Below, piece after piece: positions 17,090 to 24,949 of a stretch of 64,000 bases of DNA (within the stretch, counting starts at the first letter, position 1; the number at the start of each line of letters is the position of its first letter). The notes beneath the pieces are model-generated. The model was given only the letters and a program-made list of their open reading frames with translations. It was not told the origin of the DNA and ran no database searches. The stretch is from Paenibacillus planticolens (GTDB lineage: Bacteria > Bacillota > Bacilli > Paenibacillales > NBRC-103111). The stretch lies in contig NZ_WHNZ01000030.1 in assembly GCF_013141725.1 (NCBI RefSeq), forward strand, positions 1-64,000, given 5' to 3'. The position numbers and the translations under genes were made by a program.

Positions 17090-18768
17090 CGGCCGAATCC
17101 CAACCTCCCAAACATCTGCTTAATCAATCTGTTGTCAGATTCAGTTCAGGAGACTTGACCAGCCACGCCTATTCAAACACCGTAGATACCCCCGTGGTTG
17201 GTCCCGTCATTACCATTCTGAAGAAGGCGAATTCGTCTGAAGCTGCACTCGGTCAAGTGGTGACGTACACCTTGACGGTAGCCAATAAGGGTAACTTGGA
17301 TGCACAAGTTACCATCTTTGACACCATGCCGGCCGGCACTTCGCTCATTCCTAACAGCGTCATCGTGGATGGCGTTCCGCTGCCTATGGCCGAACCCGAG
17401 AAAGGCATCCCATTGGGGGAGCTTCATATAAATCAGCGCATGCATGTGGCCTTTCAAGTCATTGTGCTTCAACCATCTTCACAATTAAAAAATCAAGCTG
17501 CAGCTGCCTACACTTTCCATACGCCCGGAGGAAGAAGAGCAACCGGGAGTTCTAAATCCAATACCGTCATTCTTCCATTCGAAGAAACAAAAGTCAGCTT
17601 TAAGAAACATGCCGACAAAACCTTTACCTTTGTTGGCGACACGATCACGTTTCAGTTCACCATCAAAAATGATGGAAGTTCTACGATGAACAAAACCTTT
17701 TTCAGAGACCTGCTGCCAAATGGCGTTGCCTTCGTTCCAGGCAGCGTAAAAATCGGGCATGTTGCTTACCCGTCCGCTAATCCCGCAGATGGTATATCAC
17801 TAGGCGAGCTAACTCCATACGCTGTTCTTACACTTCAGTTCCAAGTCACAGTTATCCATACGCCGACCTCCGGGAGAATCGTGAATGATGCGGAGTTGAC
17901 GCTTTTTCTTGGCGGCTACAAACAAAACATCCTTTCCAACACAATCCTATTGGAAGTGCTCGACCCTGCAATTACGGTCGTCGAATCCATCCTTCAGCCC
18001 AAGGCTACTTTAGGCGATACATTAACCTATACCGTTCTCATTTCAAATTCAAGTAATCTGGGTGTAGAACTATGGCTGTCTGATCTCATTCCGGAAGGCG
18101 GTTCCTACGTACTGGGAAGCTTAACGGTGAATGGAGCTCCTTATGGCAATCCAACGATAGAGAGCTCTCTGTATGTCGGGAATTTGTCTGCAAGAAGCCA
18201 ATTGACCGTCTCGTTCCAAGTAACCGTGAACACCGTTGCTATCTCCGCAGAACAAACGATGCTTACGAGCCATGCCGACGTGTTATTTCAATTTCGGCTG
18301 CCGGATGACCGGGTCGTCTCCGATCGCGTGCAGTCCAATACCGTAATCGTCGAAATAGTACGGCCGATCATGGCCATCCTGCTTGCCGCAAGTCCTCCGA
18401 CTGCCGAGCCTGGAACTGCCATCCAGTACCGGATTCGCGTATCCAATACAGGGAATCTTGCAGCGGACAGCGTAAACCTGCACGATTGGCTCTCTCCGCT
18501 GACAACGCTGGATCCAGGTACGCTGCAAATCAACGGTACTCAGACGAATCAATCGCTAAGTGCATCTCAGCCTTTGTATCTCGGCGTCATTCCCCCTCAG
18601 TCCACTACTGAAATCACATATACTTCCGTGATTTTTCTTCGTCCGAATACAAAGCGCATCCCGCTAAGAGCAGCCGCCAACTATGTATTCCAAGTCACCG
18701 ATCTTGTTCATACGGGAACCGTGCTTTCCAATGAAGCCGTCGTTCGCATTGAGGAAGCCGATGAATGA
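17086..18768 (+). CDS. DUF11-repeat protein, second part (frame-split continuation)
   Basis: 560 residues continuing the same repeat series: the tail of the interrupted module 15, then four more modules starting near ITILKKANSSE, VSFKKHADKTF, ITVVESILQPK and MAILLAASPPT. The ATG overlaps the TGA of the upstream frame (ATGA, 4-bp overlap). Because the frame begins in the middle of a module, this is either one gene broken by a single-base deletion, or two polypeptides coupled by stop-start translation. No classical slippery heptamer is visible. The four modules are more divergent than those upstream. No C-terminal anchor; the protein ends in EEADE just before a terminator. Confidence 0.7.
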   Translation: MTAESQPPKHLLNQSVVRFSSGDLTSHAYSNTVDTPVVGPVITILKKANSSEAALGQVVTYTLTVANKGNLDAQVTIFDTMPAGTSLIPNSVIVDGVPLPMAEPEKGIPLGELHINQRMHVAFQVIVLQPSSQLKNQAAAAYTFHTPGGRRATGSSKSNTVILPFEETKVSFKKHADKTFTFVGDTITFQFTIKNDGSSTMNKTFFRDLLPNGVAFVPGSVKIGHVAYPSANPADGISLGELTPYAVLTLQFQVTVIHTPTSGRIVNDAELTLFLGGYKQNILSNTILLEVLDPAITVVESILQPKATLGDTLTYTVLISNSSNLGVELWLSDLIPEGGSYVLGSLTVNGAPYGNPTIESSLYVGNLSARSQLTVSFQVTVNTVAISAEQTMLTSHADVLFQFRLPDDRVVSDRVQSNTVIVEIVRPIMAILLAASPPTAEPGTAIQYRIRVSNTGNLAADSVNLHDWLSPLTTLDPGTLQINGTQTNQSLSASQPLYLGVIPPQSTTEITYTSVIFLRPNTKRIPLRAAANYVFQVTDLVHTGTVLSNEAVVRIEEADE

Positions 18769-18800
18769 AAAAAAGCCGGGGCATCCAGCTCCCCGGCTCT
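18765..18800 (-). terminator. Strong terminator of the GH2 gene, shared with the DUF11 gene
   Basis: AGCCGGGG / CCCCGGCT stem (18774-18781 with 18791-18798). On the minus strand it is followed by TTTTTTTC, so it best serves the GH2 gene. On the plus strand the T-tract is weaker. Confidence 0.85.
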
Positions 18801-18803
18801 CTC

Positions 18804-20561
18804 TTATTTACGCTCGTTAATCGCTTTAATCCGTTCAACCGGAATTTTCGGCTTCCGGTCATAGGTGAGCAAGCCGTTTATTTCCTGCTCCACATCTGTT
18901 AACTGCGTATAACAATACCCCTGTACAACTCCCGAATTGAGCAGAGGACGGATGACAGCCCGCAGCTTTTGCTCATAGTCTTCATCGTTATCCGCGCCTG
19001 AATATCCCCAGCCCTCCCAGTCGCTCTTCTTGTAAGCAATCCCGCCAAACTCGGTAACGAGAATCGGCTGGTTTTCATAAGGGAAGCCTTCGACAAAAAG
19101 GCGCCGGTTAGCCGGCATCGCATGAACAGCCTTCTCCTTTGAGCTATATCGCTCTGTCAGCACCTCTTCCCGCCACTCGTAATCATGAATCGCGAACAAG
19201 TCCGTTTTCACCAGTTCCCAACCGTCATTGGAGATGACGGGACGCATCGGATCGAGGGATTTGGTCAAATGGTACATGGTCAGTGCGTGCTGCTGCTGCC
19301 TTTTATCGATTTGAATATTGGGAACTCCCCAGCTTTCATTGAGCGGAACCCAAGCAATAATCGCCGGGTGGTTATAATCGCGTTCGACAGACGATTGCCA
19401 TTCCTTGGTAAACCGCTCTACATATTTTTCCGAATACTCGTAGGCATTCGCCGCCTCGCTCCAGACAACAAGACCAAGCTGGTCACACCAGTACAAGTAT
19501 CTCGGATCTTCCAGCTTCTGATGCTTGCGGGCGCCGTTAAAGCCCATCGCTTTCGTCAACTCTACATCCTGTTTGATCGCTTCATCGCTGGGCGGCGTCA
19601 AATTCCCATCCGGGAAATAGCCTTGATCCAGCACCATTTTCAGAAAATAAGGACGGTTGTTGAGGCAGAGCTTGCCATCCTCGATTGAAACTTTACGCAT
19701 TCCGAAGTAACTCGTTACGACATCAACAACTTGTTCATCGATCAACAGGGTAAACGTCACATCGTACAAATTCGGATGCTCCGGTGACCACCAGCCGCCA
19801 AGTCCGTGATCGTTAAAATCGTTCAAACGAACCTTTCTCGTCCCAGAGCTGTCTTTCAGCGAATACGTATCCTCCGAAACCAGCTCGCCTTTGAAGAAAA
19901 TCTCAACCTTCACCTGCTGATTAACTTGCGCTTTAGCGGCTTCAATGAAAAATTGGAATTCCACCTGCTTCTCATCAATGTCCGGCGTCATTTTCACTTT
20001 TTCCAAATAGCCATCGGCTGATACGGCTTCCATCCATACCGTTTGCCAAATACCGGTCGTTCGTGTGTAGAAAATGCTTGCCGAATCCGAAAGCCAATAC
20101 TGCTTGCCTCTGGGAAGCGTCACATCCCGGGAGTAATCGACGGCTTTGACGACCAATGTATTCGTCCCATCCTGCAGGGCATCGGTAATATCCGCATGAA
20201 AAGGCGTATGTCCGCCTTCGTGCGTCACTACCAGATTGCCGTTTACCCAAACGGAAGCATCGTAGTCAACCGCCCCAAAGTGGAGCAAAACCCGTTTATT
20301 TGCGAATGAGTCCGGAATTACCAATTGTTTGCGGTACCACACAACATCATGAAACTCATTGCTGCCAATACCGCTTAGCTTGCTTTGAAACGCAAAAGGC
20401 ACCTGAATCGTTGTAGAGAATGCCTTATTGCCTAAATGCCACTTCTCTTTGCTGCCTGCACGGTCATCATCAAATTCGAACTCCCACTCGCCATTCAAGC
20501 TCACCCAGCTGTCTCGTACAAATTGTGGTCTAGGGTAATCTGCCCGGGGTTGATTTGTCAT
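18804..20561 (-). CDS. Glycoside hydrolase family 2 (beta-galactosidase/glucuronidase type)
   Basis: Product of 585 residues with the GH2 order: jelly-roll sugar-binding domain (about 10-180, with NGEWEF and WYRKQLVIP), an Ig-like domain (about 185-295), and a TIM barrel. The acid/base glutamate lies in VPLNESWG (about residue 410) and the nucleophile in ILVTEFGG (about 504). No signal peptide, so it is probably a cytoplasmic enzyme acting on imported oligosaccharides; the exact sugar cannot be told. ATG at 20561 is chosen because GGAGGTG is 9 bases upstream; the in-frame ATG at 20579 lacks a ribosome binding site. Long inverted repeats flank its promoter. Confidence 0.85.
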   Translation of the reverse strand: MTNQPRADYPRPQFVRDSWVSLNGEWEFEFDDDRAGSKEKWHLGNKAFSTTIQVPFAFQSKLSGIGSNEFHDVVWYRKQLVIPDSFANKRVLLHFGAVDYDASVWVNGNLVVTHEGGHTPFHADITDALQDGTNTLVVKAVDYSRDVTLPRGKQYWLSDSASIFYTRTTGIWQTVWMEAVSADGYLEKVKMTPDIDEKQVEFQFFIEAAKAQVNQQVKVEIFFKGELVSEDTYSLKDSSGTRKVRLNDFNDHGLGGWWSPEHPNLYDVTFTLLIDEQVVDVVTSYFGMRKVSIEDGKLCLNNRPYFLKMVLDQGYFPDGNLTPPSDEAIKQDVELTKAMGFNGARKHQKLEDPRYLYWCDQLGLVVWSEAANAYEYSEKYVERFTKEWQSSVERDYNHPAIIAWVPLNESWGVPNIQIDKRQQQHALTMYHLTKSLDPMRPVISNDGWELVKTDLFAIHDYEWREEVLTERYSSKEKAVHAMPANRRLFVEGFPYENQPILVTEFGGIAYKKSDWEGWGYSGADNDEDYEQKLRAVIRPLLNSGVVQGYCYTQLTDVEQEINGLLTYDRKPKIPVERIKAINERK

Positions 20562-20583
20562 GGTTGCGGCCACCTCCATAATG

Positions 20584-20685
20584 TTAATTAATAAGTTAAT
20601 TAAATAAGCTATATATAACTAAGACTATTATCATATCATGCTTATTTATTGTCAATACATGTTATTTAATTAACTTTCAAGTTAC
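20584..20685 (-). promoter_or_regulatory. GH2 promoter flanked by inverted repeats (candidate operators)
   Basis: On the minus strand: TTGACA (20655-20650), a 17-bp spacer, GATAAT (20632-20627). AAGTTAATTAAATAA (about 20593-20607) and its exact reverse complement TTATTTAATTAACTT (about 20662-20676) bracket this promoter, and a further TTAATTAA copy lies at 20584. The arrangement suggests a repressor binding on both sides. The cognate regulator is not in the window. Confidence 0.6.
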
Positions 20686-20726
20686 ATTAAGTGATGTAGA
20701 AAGACCTAACCTGCCGCCGCATACAC

Positions 20727-20766
20727 AAAAAAACGACACAGGGATAATCCCCGCGTCGTCCTTTTT
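20727..20766 (-). terminator. Terminator of the 92-residue protein gene
   Basis: ACGACACAGGGA / TCCCCGCGTCGT stem with A-run and T-run on either side. It is placed just after the minus-strand small gene. Confidence 0.75.
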
Positions 20767-20769
20767 CCA

Positions 20770-21048
20770 TTAATCCATGTACCCGGCAAATCCATGTTTC
20801 ATCAAATACGCCATTTCCGCTTCCAAAATGGTGTCCACCGCCAGCTCCGTCAACTTCACATCCGGCCTGCTCAAAATATGATCGATCAGCTCGTCGCTGT
20901 CGATATCAACTTCCCCTTTAGCATTTTCCTCCGCTTTAAGAATGTACGCTTTCTCATACTTTAACACGAGCGCTATTTGCTTCGTATCTGCCTTCGATTG
21001 TTCCGCTATAAAATGGATCAGCTCTTGTTCATTTAATTCTTTGCTCAT
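20770..21048 (-). CDS. Small acidic protein of unknown function
   Basis: Product of 92 residues, not recognised. It is acidic, predicted all-helical, and has no membrane segment or cysteines. The pattern of two similar helical halves (KQIALVLKYEKAYILKAEE and ELAVDTILEAEMAYLMK) hints at an internal duplication. The promoter region contains a perfect inverted repeat AACTAT-TGTAAC-ATAGTT at 21083-21100. It has its own terminator. Confidence 0.65.
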   Translation of the reverse strand: MSKELNEQELIHFIAEQSKADTKQIALVLKYEKAYILKAEENAKGEVDIDSDELIDHILSRPDVKLTELAVDTILEAEMAYLMKHGFAGYMD

Positions 21049-21082
21049 GATTGGTCATCTCCTAGTTCCTATTCGTGTTTAT

Positions 21083-21100
21083 AACTATTGTAACATAGTT
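21083..21100. promoter_or_regulatory. Palindrome upstream of the 92-residue protein gene
   Basis: Perfect 6-bp arms AACTAT / ATAGTT around TGTAAC. On the minus strand it contains TACAAT, a possible -10 element, 40-odd bases before the start codon. Possible operator. Confidence 0.35.
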
Positions 21101-21205
21101 GTCCCACTTTTTATTTTTCTCAGCCATACACGTCTTGCCCGACCCATGTTAACATAGAATGAGTTGGAAAAACATACCTAAACCATAAACATCAAGGGGG
21201 CATTT

Positions 21206-22903
21206 ATGGATCTAGAACTGCGCGTTGCCGTATTGGAACAGAAAGTTAAAGCGCTGGAGCAGCTCCTGGACCAAGCGCTGGATCGCAAAACGGCCACAAC
21301 ATCTCAAAGCTCAGATTGGCCGACTCCTGCAGCAGAACAATCCCAGCCGTCTCCTCCGTCTCGTCCACATCAAGAAACCGTTGTGCCCGCGGCTCCGCCC
21401 GCTCCCCCAAGAGATTGGGAGCATCTAATTGCCCGCGTCTGGCTGCCGCGCATATTTATCATCGTCTTCCTGCTTGGCGTTCTCTGGGGGTTTACAGCGG
21501 CCGTGAGTGCCGGCTTCATCACGGAACCGGTGCGGTGCATCCTCGGAATCCTTGCAGCAGGTGTTATGTACTGGCAAGGAGAAACACAAATGCGCCGCAA
21601 GCGCACAGCGCTGGGGCAAGTGCTGCTCGGCGGAGCAAGCGGCGTTCTGATCTTATCGCTCTTCGCCGCTCATATGCTCTTTGGACTCATCCCCCCATGG
21701 CTGACGTTTGTTCTTTATATCATTTCTATTGCTGCAAGCGTGTTTATAGCGATTCGCCACCGATCTCAGGCACTCATGATCATCACCCTGCTCGCTGGTT
21801 ATCTCGTTCCCTTCATGGTAACATCTGCACAGCCGAATCATTGGATTTTCGCCGGTTATGAGGGCCTCTTTTCCATGGCGATGATGCTGCTATCCTTGCG
21901 CTATTCTTTCCGTGGCGCTTATTTTACCGCTTTTGGCGTACTACATTTGCCCCTGCTCGTTTCAACTTTGATCAGCAATGGCGCGAATGACCGTACCGCT
22001 CTGCTCACCATCGTCATCCTGCAGCATCTGCTCCTCTTCGGGATTGCGCTTCTGCGATCGGAAGACAGCCGAATCGGGCAGCGTATCACCTTGTTCTTAA
22101 GCTTTGGCCTGGTTGCCGCATGGACATACGGACTGTATGGCTCTTCAGCCGGAGACCGGCACCTCTACGAGTGGATGCTCGCTTTGTGGTCGGTTCTGTA
22201 TATCGGCACATCCTTCTGGCTTTACTGGCAAAAGCGTGCTTTCTCCGTTCAGCTATCGATCGCGACGTTCAGCACGTTCCTATGGTTGATCAGCGTCCTT
22301 CATGCCGACCAAAGCGGGGCAGCGCTGCTGGTCGAAGGCGGCATAGCTCTCGGTCTGGGAGTCCGCTTCCAAAGCAGACTGCAGCAAATCAGCGGCGCTC
22401 TCGCCTATTTTATTGGCATGCTGTTTGTATTCACTCATCCCATTCATCGCATAGGCTCCTATGAATCTTTTGGTTGGCTGGTGCTTGTGGCCACCGTTTG
22501 CGGTCTATACGCCTATTTTCGCTCTTATGCCCGGGAAGGCCGTGTGCCGTCGCGATTCCCTCTCCTTTTGCTATGGATGGCATTTATCTTTGTGCTAATT
22601 TTCATCTCCCAATTAACGAATGTCCTGACGAGCGGACTCGATGTTGATTACGAACATCTTATCCTCTCAGGGGTCTGGGCTGTGTACGCCGTGCTCCTCA
22701 TTATTGCAGGACTGTTTGTCCGGCGAGCGAAGGCGAATCTGATCGGCATCCTGTTCTTATTCATCACCCTGCTCAAAATCATATTCATTGATTTACCTGA
22801 CGTTTCCACCGCCGTTCGGGCGATCCTGTTTATTGGCCTTGGCGCTATCGGGGTTGGGATCTCCAGGTTGTTTTATAAGCGCAAAGAACCCAACGACCGC
22901 TGA
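21206..22903 (+). CDS. DUF2339 multi-spanning membrane protein
   Basis: Product of 565 residues. It begins with a short coiled coil (MDLELRVAVLEQKVKALEQLL), then a Pro/Ser/Gln-rich linker (about 35-65), then a long membrane domain with roughly 15 hydrophobic helices starting at LIARVWLPRIFIIVF. The coiled coil plus linker plus many helices, ending in a KRKEP tail, is the DUF2339 family, whose function is not established. AAGGGGG lies upstream of the ATG. Monocistronic with a clear terminator. Confidence 0.75.
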   Translation: MDLELRVAVLEQKVKALEQLLDQALDRKTATTSQSSDWPTPAAEQSQPSPPSRPHQETVVPAAPPAPPRDWEHLIARVWLPRIFIIVFLLGVLWGFTAAVSAGFITEPVRCILGILAAGVMYWQGETQMRRKRTALGQVLLGGASGVLILSLFAAHMLFGLIPPWLTFVLYIISIAASVFIAIRHRSQALMIITLLAGYLVPFMVTSAQPNHWIFAGYEGLFSMAMMLLSLRYSFRGAYFTAFGVLHLPLLVSTLISNGANDRTALLTIVILQHLLLFGIALLRSEDSRIGQRITLFLSFGLVAAWTYGLYGSSAGDRHLYEWMLALWSVLYIGTSFWLYWQKRAFSVQLSIATFSTFLWLISVLHADQSGAALLVEGGIALGLGVRFQSRLQQISGALAYFIGMLFVFTHPIHRIGSYESFGWLVLVATVCGLYAYFRSYAREGRVPSRFPLLLLWMAFIFVLIFISQLTNVLTSGLDVDYEHLILSGVWAVYAVLLIIAGLFVRRAKANLIGILFLFITLLKIIFIDLPDVSTAVRAILFIGLGAIGVGISRLFYKRKEPNDR

Positions 22904-22916
22904 CTTAACGTAAAAG

Positions 22917-22956
22917 CCTTCACCCCCGCTTACCTGGGGAATGTGAAGGTTTTTTC
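22917..22956 (+). terminator. Terminator of the DUF2339 gene
   Basis: CCTTCACCCCCG / CCTGGGGAATGTGAAGG stem followed by six T. Confidence 0.85.
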
Positions 22957-23030
22957 ACTTTTTCGAGGGCAAGATAGAATGTGAACTTTCCTTGAAATCA
23001 TTGCATTAGCCTTTAAAATAGCGTATATTC

Positions 23031-23060
23031 TAGACTTGCGATTAAAATTTTATATATAAT
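23031..23060 (+). promoter_or_regulatory. Promoter of the small lipoprotein gene
   Basis: TAGACT (23031-23036), 18-bp spacer, TATAAT (23055-23060), about 50 bp before the start codon. Confidence 0.5.
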
Positions 23061-23111
23061 ATGTATTTACTTACAAATACATACATTAACTAGATGAAGA
23101 GGTGCATTACC

Positions 23112-23660
23112 ATGACTTTGAAAAAAACTGCCGCAGGCGTAATCCTGCTTACGATGATGGTTACCGGAGCAGCTTGTTCCTCAGAACCGAAAAACACGGC
23201 TAGCCCCGCTCCAACGGCCAGCGCTGCCGCTTCACCGCAGGCAACTGCTGAGACTCAGGACGCTGTCAATATGAAAGGCTATATCGCTGCAAGAATTGCG
23301 CAAGAAAAAGCGGGCTTCCTTTTCGGAGAAGCGAAATCCAAAGACGATAAGCCGATTCTTAATCCTATCGCCGCAGATAGCAAAGAGAAAGCCGTGAAAT
23401 TCCTTTCCAGCTACTTCGATAGCGCTATGGCGGATAAACTGGCGGCTCACTATTTGACCGATCAGAAGGCCGACGGAGCCATTGTAACGAACGCAGCCGC
23501 GTTCTTCCCCACTAACCTGTTAACTACAACGAAAGCGGACATCACGTTCGATGCGGCGAATACAGCCGATCTAGTCAAATTCACGACGAAAGACGGCGTA
23601 ACCTATTCCACCAAAAAAGTAGACGACAAATTTATTGTCACTGACGCAGCAAAAAAATAA
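23112..23660 (+). CDS. Small predicted lipoprotein of unknown function
   Basis: Product of 182 residues. N-terminal signal with a cysteine at about residue 22 (VTGAACSS, a weak lipobox), an Ala/Ser/Pro/Thr-rich linker, then a mixed alpha/beta domain of about 130 residues rich in Lys, Asp and Ala that is not recognised. ATG at 23112 is preferred over the in-frame ATG at 23094 because AAGAGGTG lies between them at the right distance. Own promoter and terminator, so it is a single-gene unit. Confidence 0.65.
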   Translation: MTLKKTAAGVILLTMMVTGAACSSEPKNTASPAPTASAAASPQATAETQDAVNMKGYIAARIAQEKAGFLFGEAKSKDDKPILNPIAADSKEKAVKFLSSYFDSAMADKLAAHYLTDQKADGAIVTNAAAFFPTNLLTTTKADITFDAANTADLVKFTTKDGVTYSTKKVDDKFIVTDAAKK

Positions 23661-23671
23661 GCTCTGCCCAA

Positions 23672-23706
23672 GAACAGGCGAATCGGCGATTCGACCTGTT
23701 TTTTCT
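23672..23706 (+). terminator. Terminator of the small lipoprotein gene
   Basis: ACAGGCGAATC / GATTCGACCTGT stem with one bulge, followed by TTTTTTC. Confidence 0.8.
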
Positions 23707-23749
23707 TTTTCTTGGCCTGCATCTTGGAGACGAAGATCCGCCATACTGT

Positions 23750-23929
23750 GGGAACTCCATTCCCTTATTTCGGTGAAAAGCAGAATTTCGGGCGTCCGAG
23801 GGGAACTATAGGGTCTTATTTTACCAAATGATCGAACGATCTGCTCGGAATGGCGGAATAGCGGACCCTAGTTCCCTTTCGTTTGCCAAAAAGGTTGCTT
23901 CTAGCAAAATAGCGCCCTGCAGTTCCCCC
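23750..23929. repeat. Dispersed intergenic repeat family R1, copy 1
   Basis: About 180 bp in a gene-free gap. Two forward heads (GGAACTCCATTCCCTTATTT and GGGGAACTATAGGGTCTTAT) are followed by two inverted tails (AATAGCGGACCCTAGTTCCC and AAAATAGCGCCCTGCAGTTC), so the element can fold on itself. The same layout and motifs occur at 49318-49498 and 61790-61968. The rest of the gap (23707-24133) shows no gene; short open frames here are repeat shadows. Confidence 0.8.
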
Positions 23930-24133
23930 TCTCTCTCCCAAGAAGCTAAGGAGACTGGAGGACTCGCCGTCTTTAGACAAAAAGAGACCCACAGCAACGG
24001 GCTGCGGGTCTTAAAGTATTTATATTTTAAAGGGGGTCGAGTTCTATTATAGGCTTGTTTCATTAAAGTTAGATGAAAGAAACATTTCTTTTTGATTACA
24101 AATTTTTGTAGACAATGTAAACGTCAACTGGCA

Positions 24134-24949
24134 TTATGGCACATTGATTGTAAAAGGTACAATGAACACTTCATTCCCCTGTTGGAACTGCCCCCATATT
24201 TTGTAGACACCGGTCTTGGGGAAGAGGATGGTGAAGCGTGCCTCAGGCCCCGATCCCTTCTGGTCATTCGGATGGACGTGGACATACTCCTTCGCGTCGG
24301 CGCTGATCGCAACCACATGCCCCAAACTGCCGAGATATGGCTGCAGATCCGTGACCGGCTGTTTCGTTTCAGCATTCTTAATCGTGAAAATCATATCTAA
24401 TCCCATGCCCGCCATAAGGTGGTCGAACGAAAGCGTCACTTCTTTGCCGCTGATTATTTTCGTCAGCGACGTATCCGGTTGAAGGTCGGCTTGCTTCGGC
24501 ACCTTACCTTTGATCGTAACCCAGTGTGTCTGCACCGTCTCGCCCATACCTTGTGGTGTGAAATCGGCAATCAGCTGATAATAGCCGCCTGCCGGGAACT
24601 TTGTTTTGACTTCGAACCTCCCGTTTCCGGCATATTCAGGATGCAGATGGTCAAAATAAGAGAGGTCCTTGCTGACTACGATCACATGCATCAGCTTCTC
24701 ATGCATAAGGTCAAAAGCATCAATGGGCCTATTCCATTTATCTTGAATGAGAATCGTAACTGTTGCCTCTTCATTCGGCATATAACGATCCGCAGCAACC
24801 GAGAAATGCGCAATCGCATCATTGCTGTGAACGTGTGCCGTAGAGGCCGCCGGCATCTCCATCCCCATCATGTCATGCGTGACGGTTTGCTTCCCGCAAG
24901 CGGCTAACAAAACAGCCATGCCCATGAGAATCCATACGAGCTGTTTCAT
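24134..24949 (-). CDS. Lipoprotein with beta-rich HLHP-motif domain
   Basis: Product of 271 residues. Classical lipoprotein signal with LAAC at residues 15-18 (mature Cys 18), then a His/Met-rich stretch (THDMMGMEMP, HVHSND). Two similar beta-sandwich-like segments follow, carrying FDHLHPEY and YVHVHPND motifs and FPAGGYYQLIADF / FPKTGVYKIWGQF. Such His/Met patterns suggest metal, possibly copper, handling at the cell surface, but the family function is not established. Frame is open to 25138; ATG at 24949 is chosen for the signal peptide and because it overlaps the stop of the upstream membrane-protein gene by 4 bp (ATGA), implying translational coupling. Confidence 0.7.
   Translation of the reverse strand: MKQLVWILMGMAVLLAACGKQTVTHDMMGMEMPAASTAHVHSNDAIAHFSVAADRYMPNEEATVTILIQDKWNRPIDAFDLMHEKLMHVIVVSKDLSYFDHLHPEYAGNGRFEVKTKFPAGGYYQLIADFTPQGMGETVQTHWVTIKGKVPKQADLQPDTSLTKIISGKEVTLSFDHLMAGMGLDMIFTIKNAETKQPVTDLQPYLGSLGHVVAISADAKEYVHVHPNDQKGSGPEARFTILFPKTGVYKIWGQFQQGNEVFIVPFTINVP

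Noticed and set aside
17080..17095. Programmed ribosomal frameshift at the DUF11 split
   Set aside because: No slippery heptamer or clear downstream structure; a deletion or stop-start coupling is simpler.
10370..18768. CRISPR-like or satellite DNA
   Set aside because: The repeats are about 375 bp, coding, diverged, and in frame with protein modules; no short direct repeats with unique spacers.
23700..24130. Small protein gene in the gap
   Set aside because: Short frames here cover the R1 repeat and are not kept in the other two copies.
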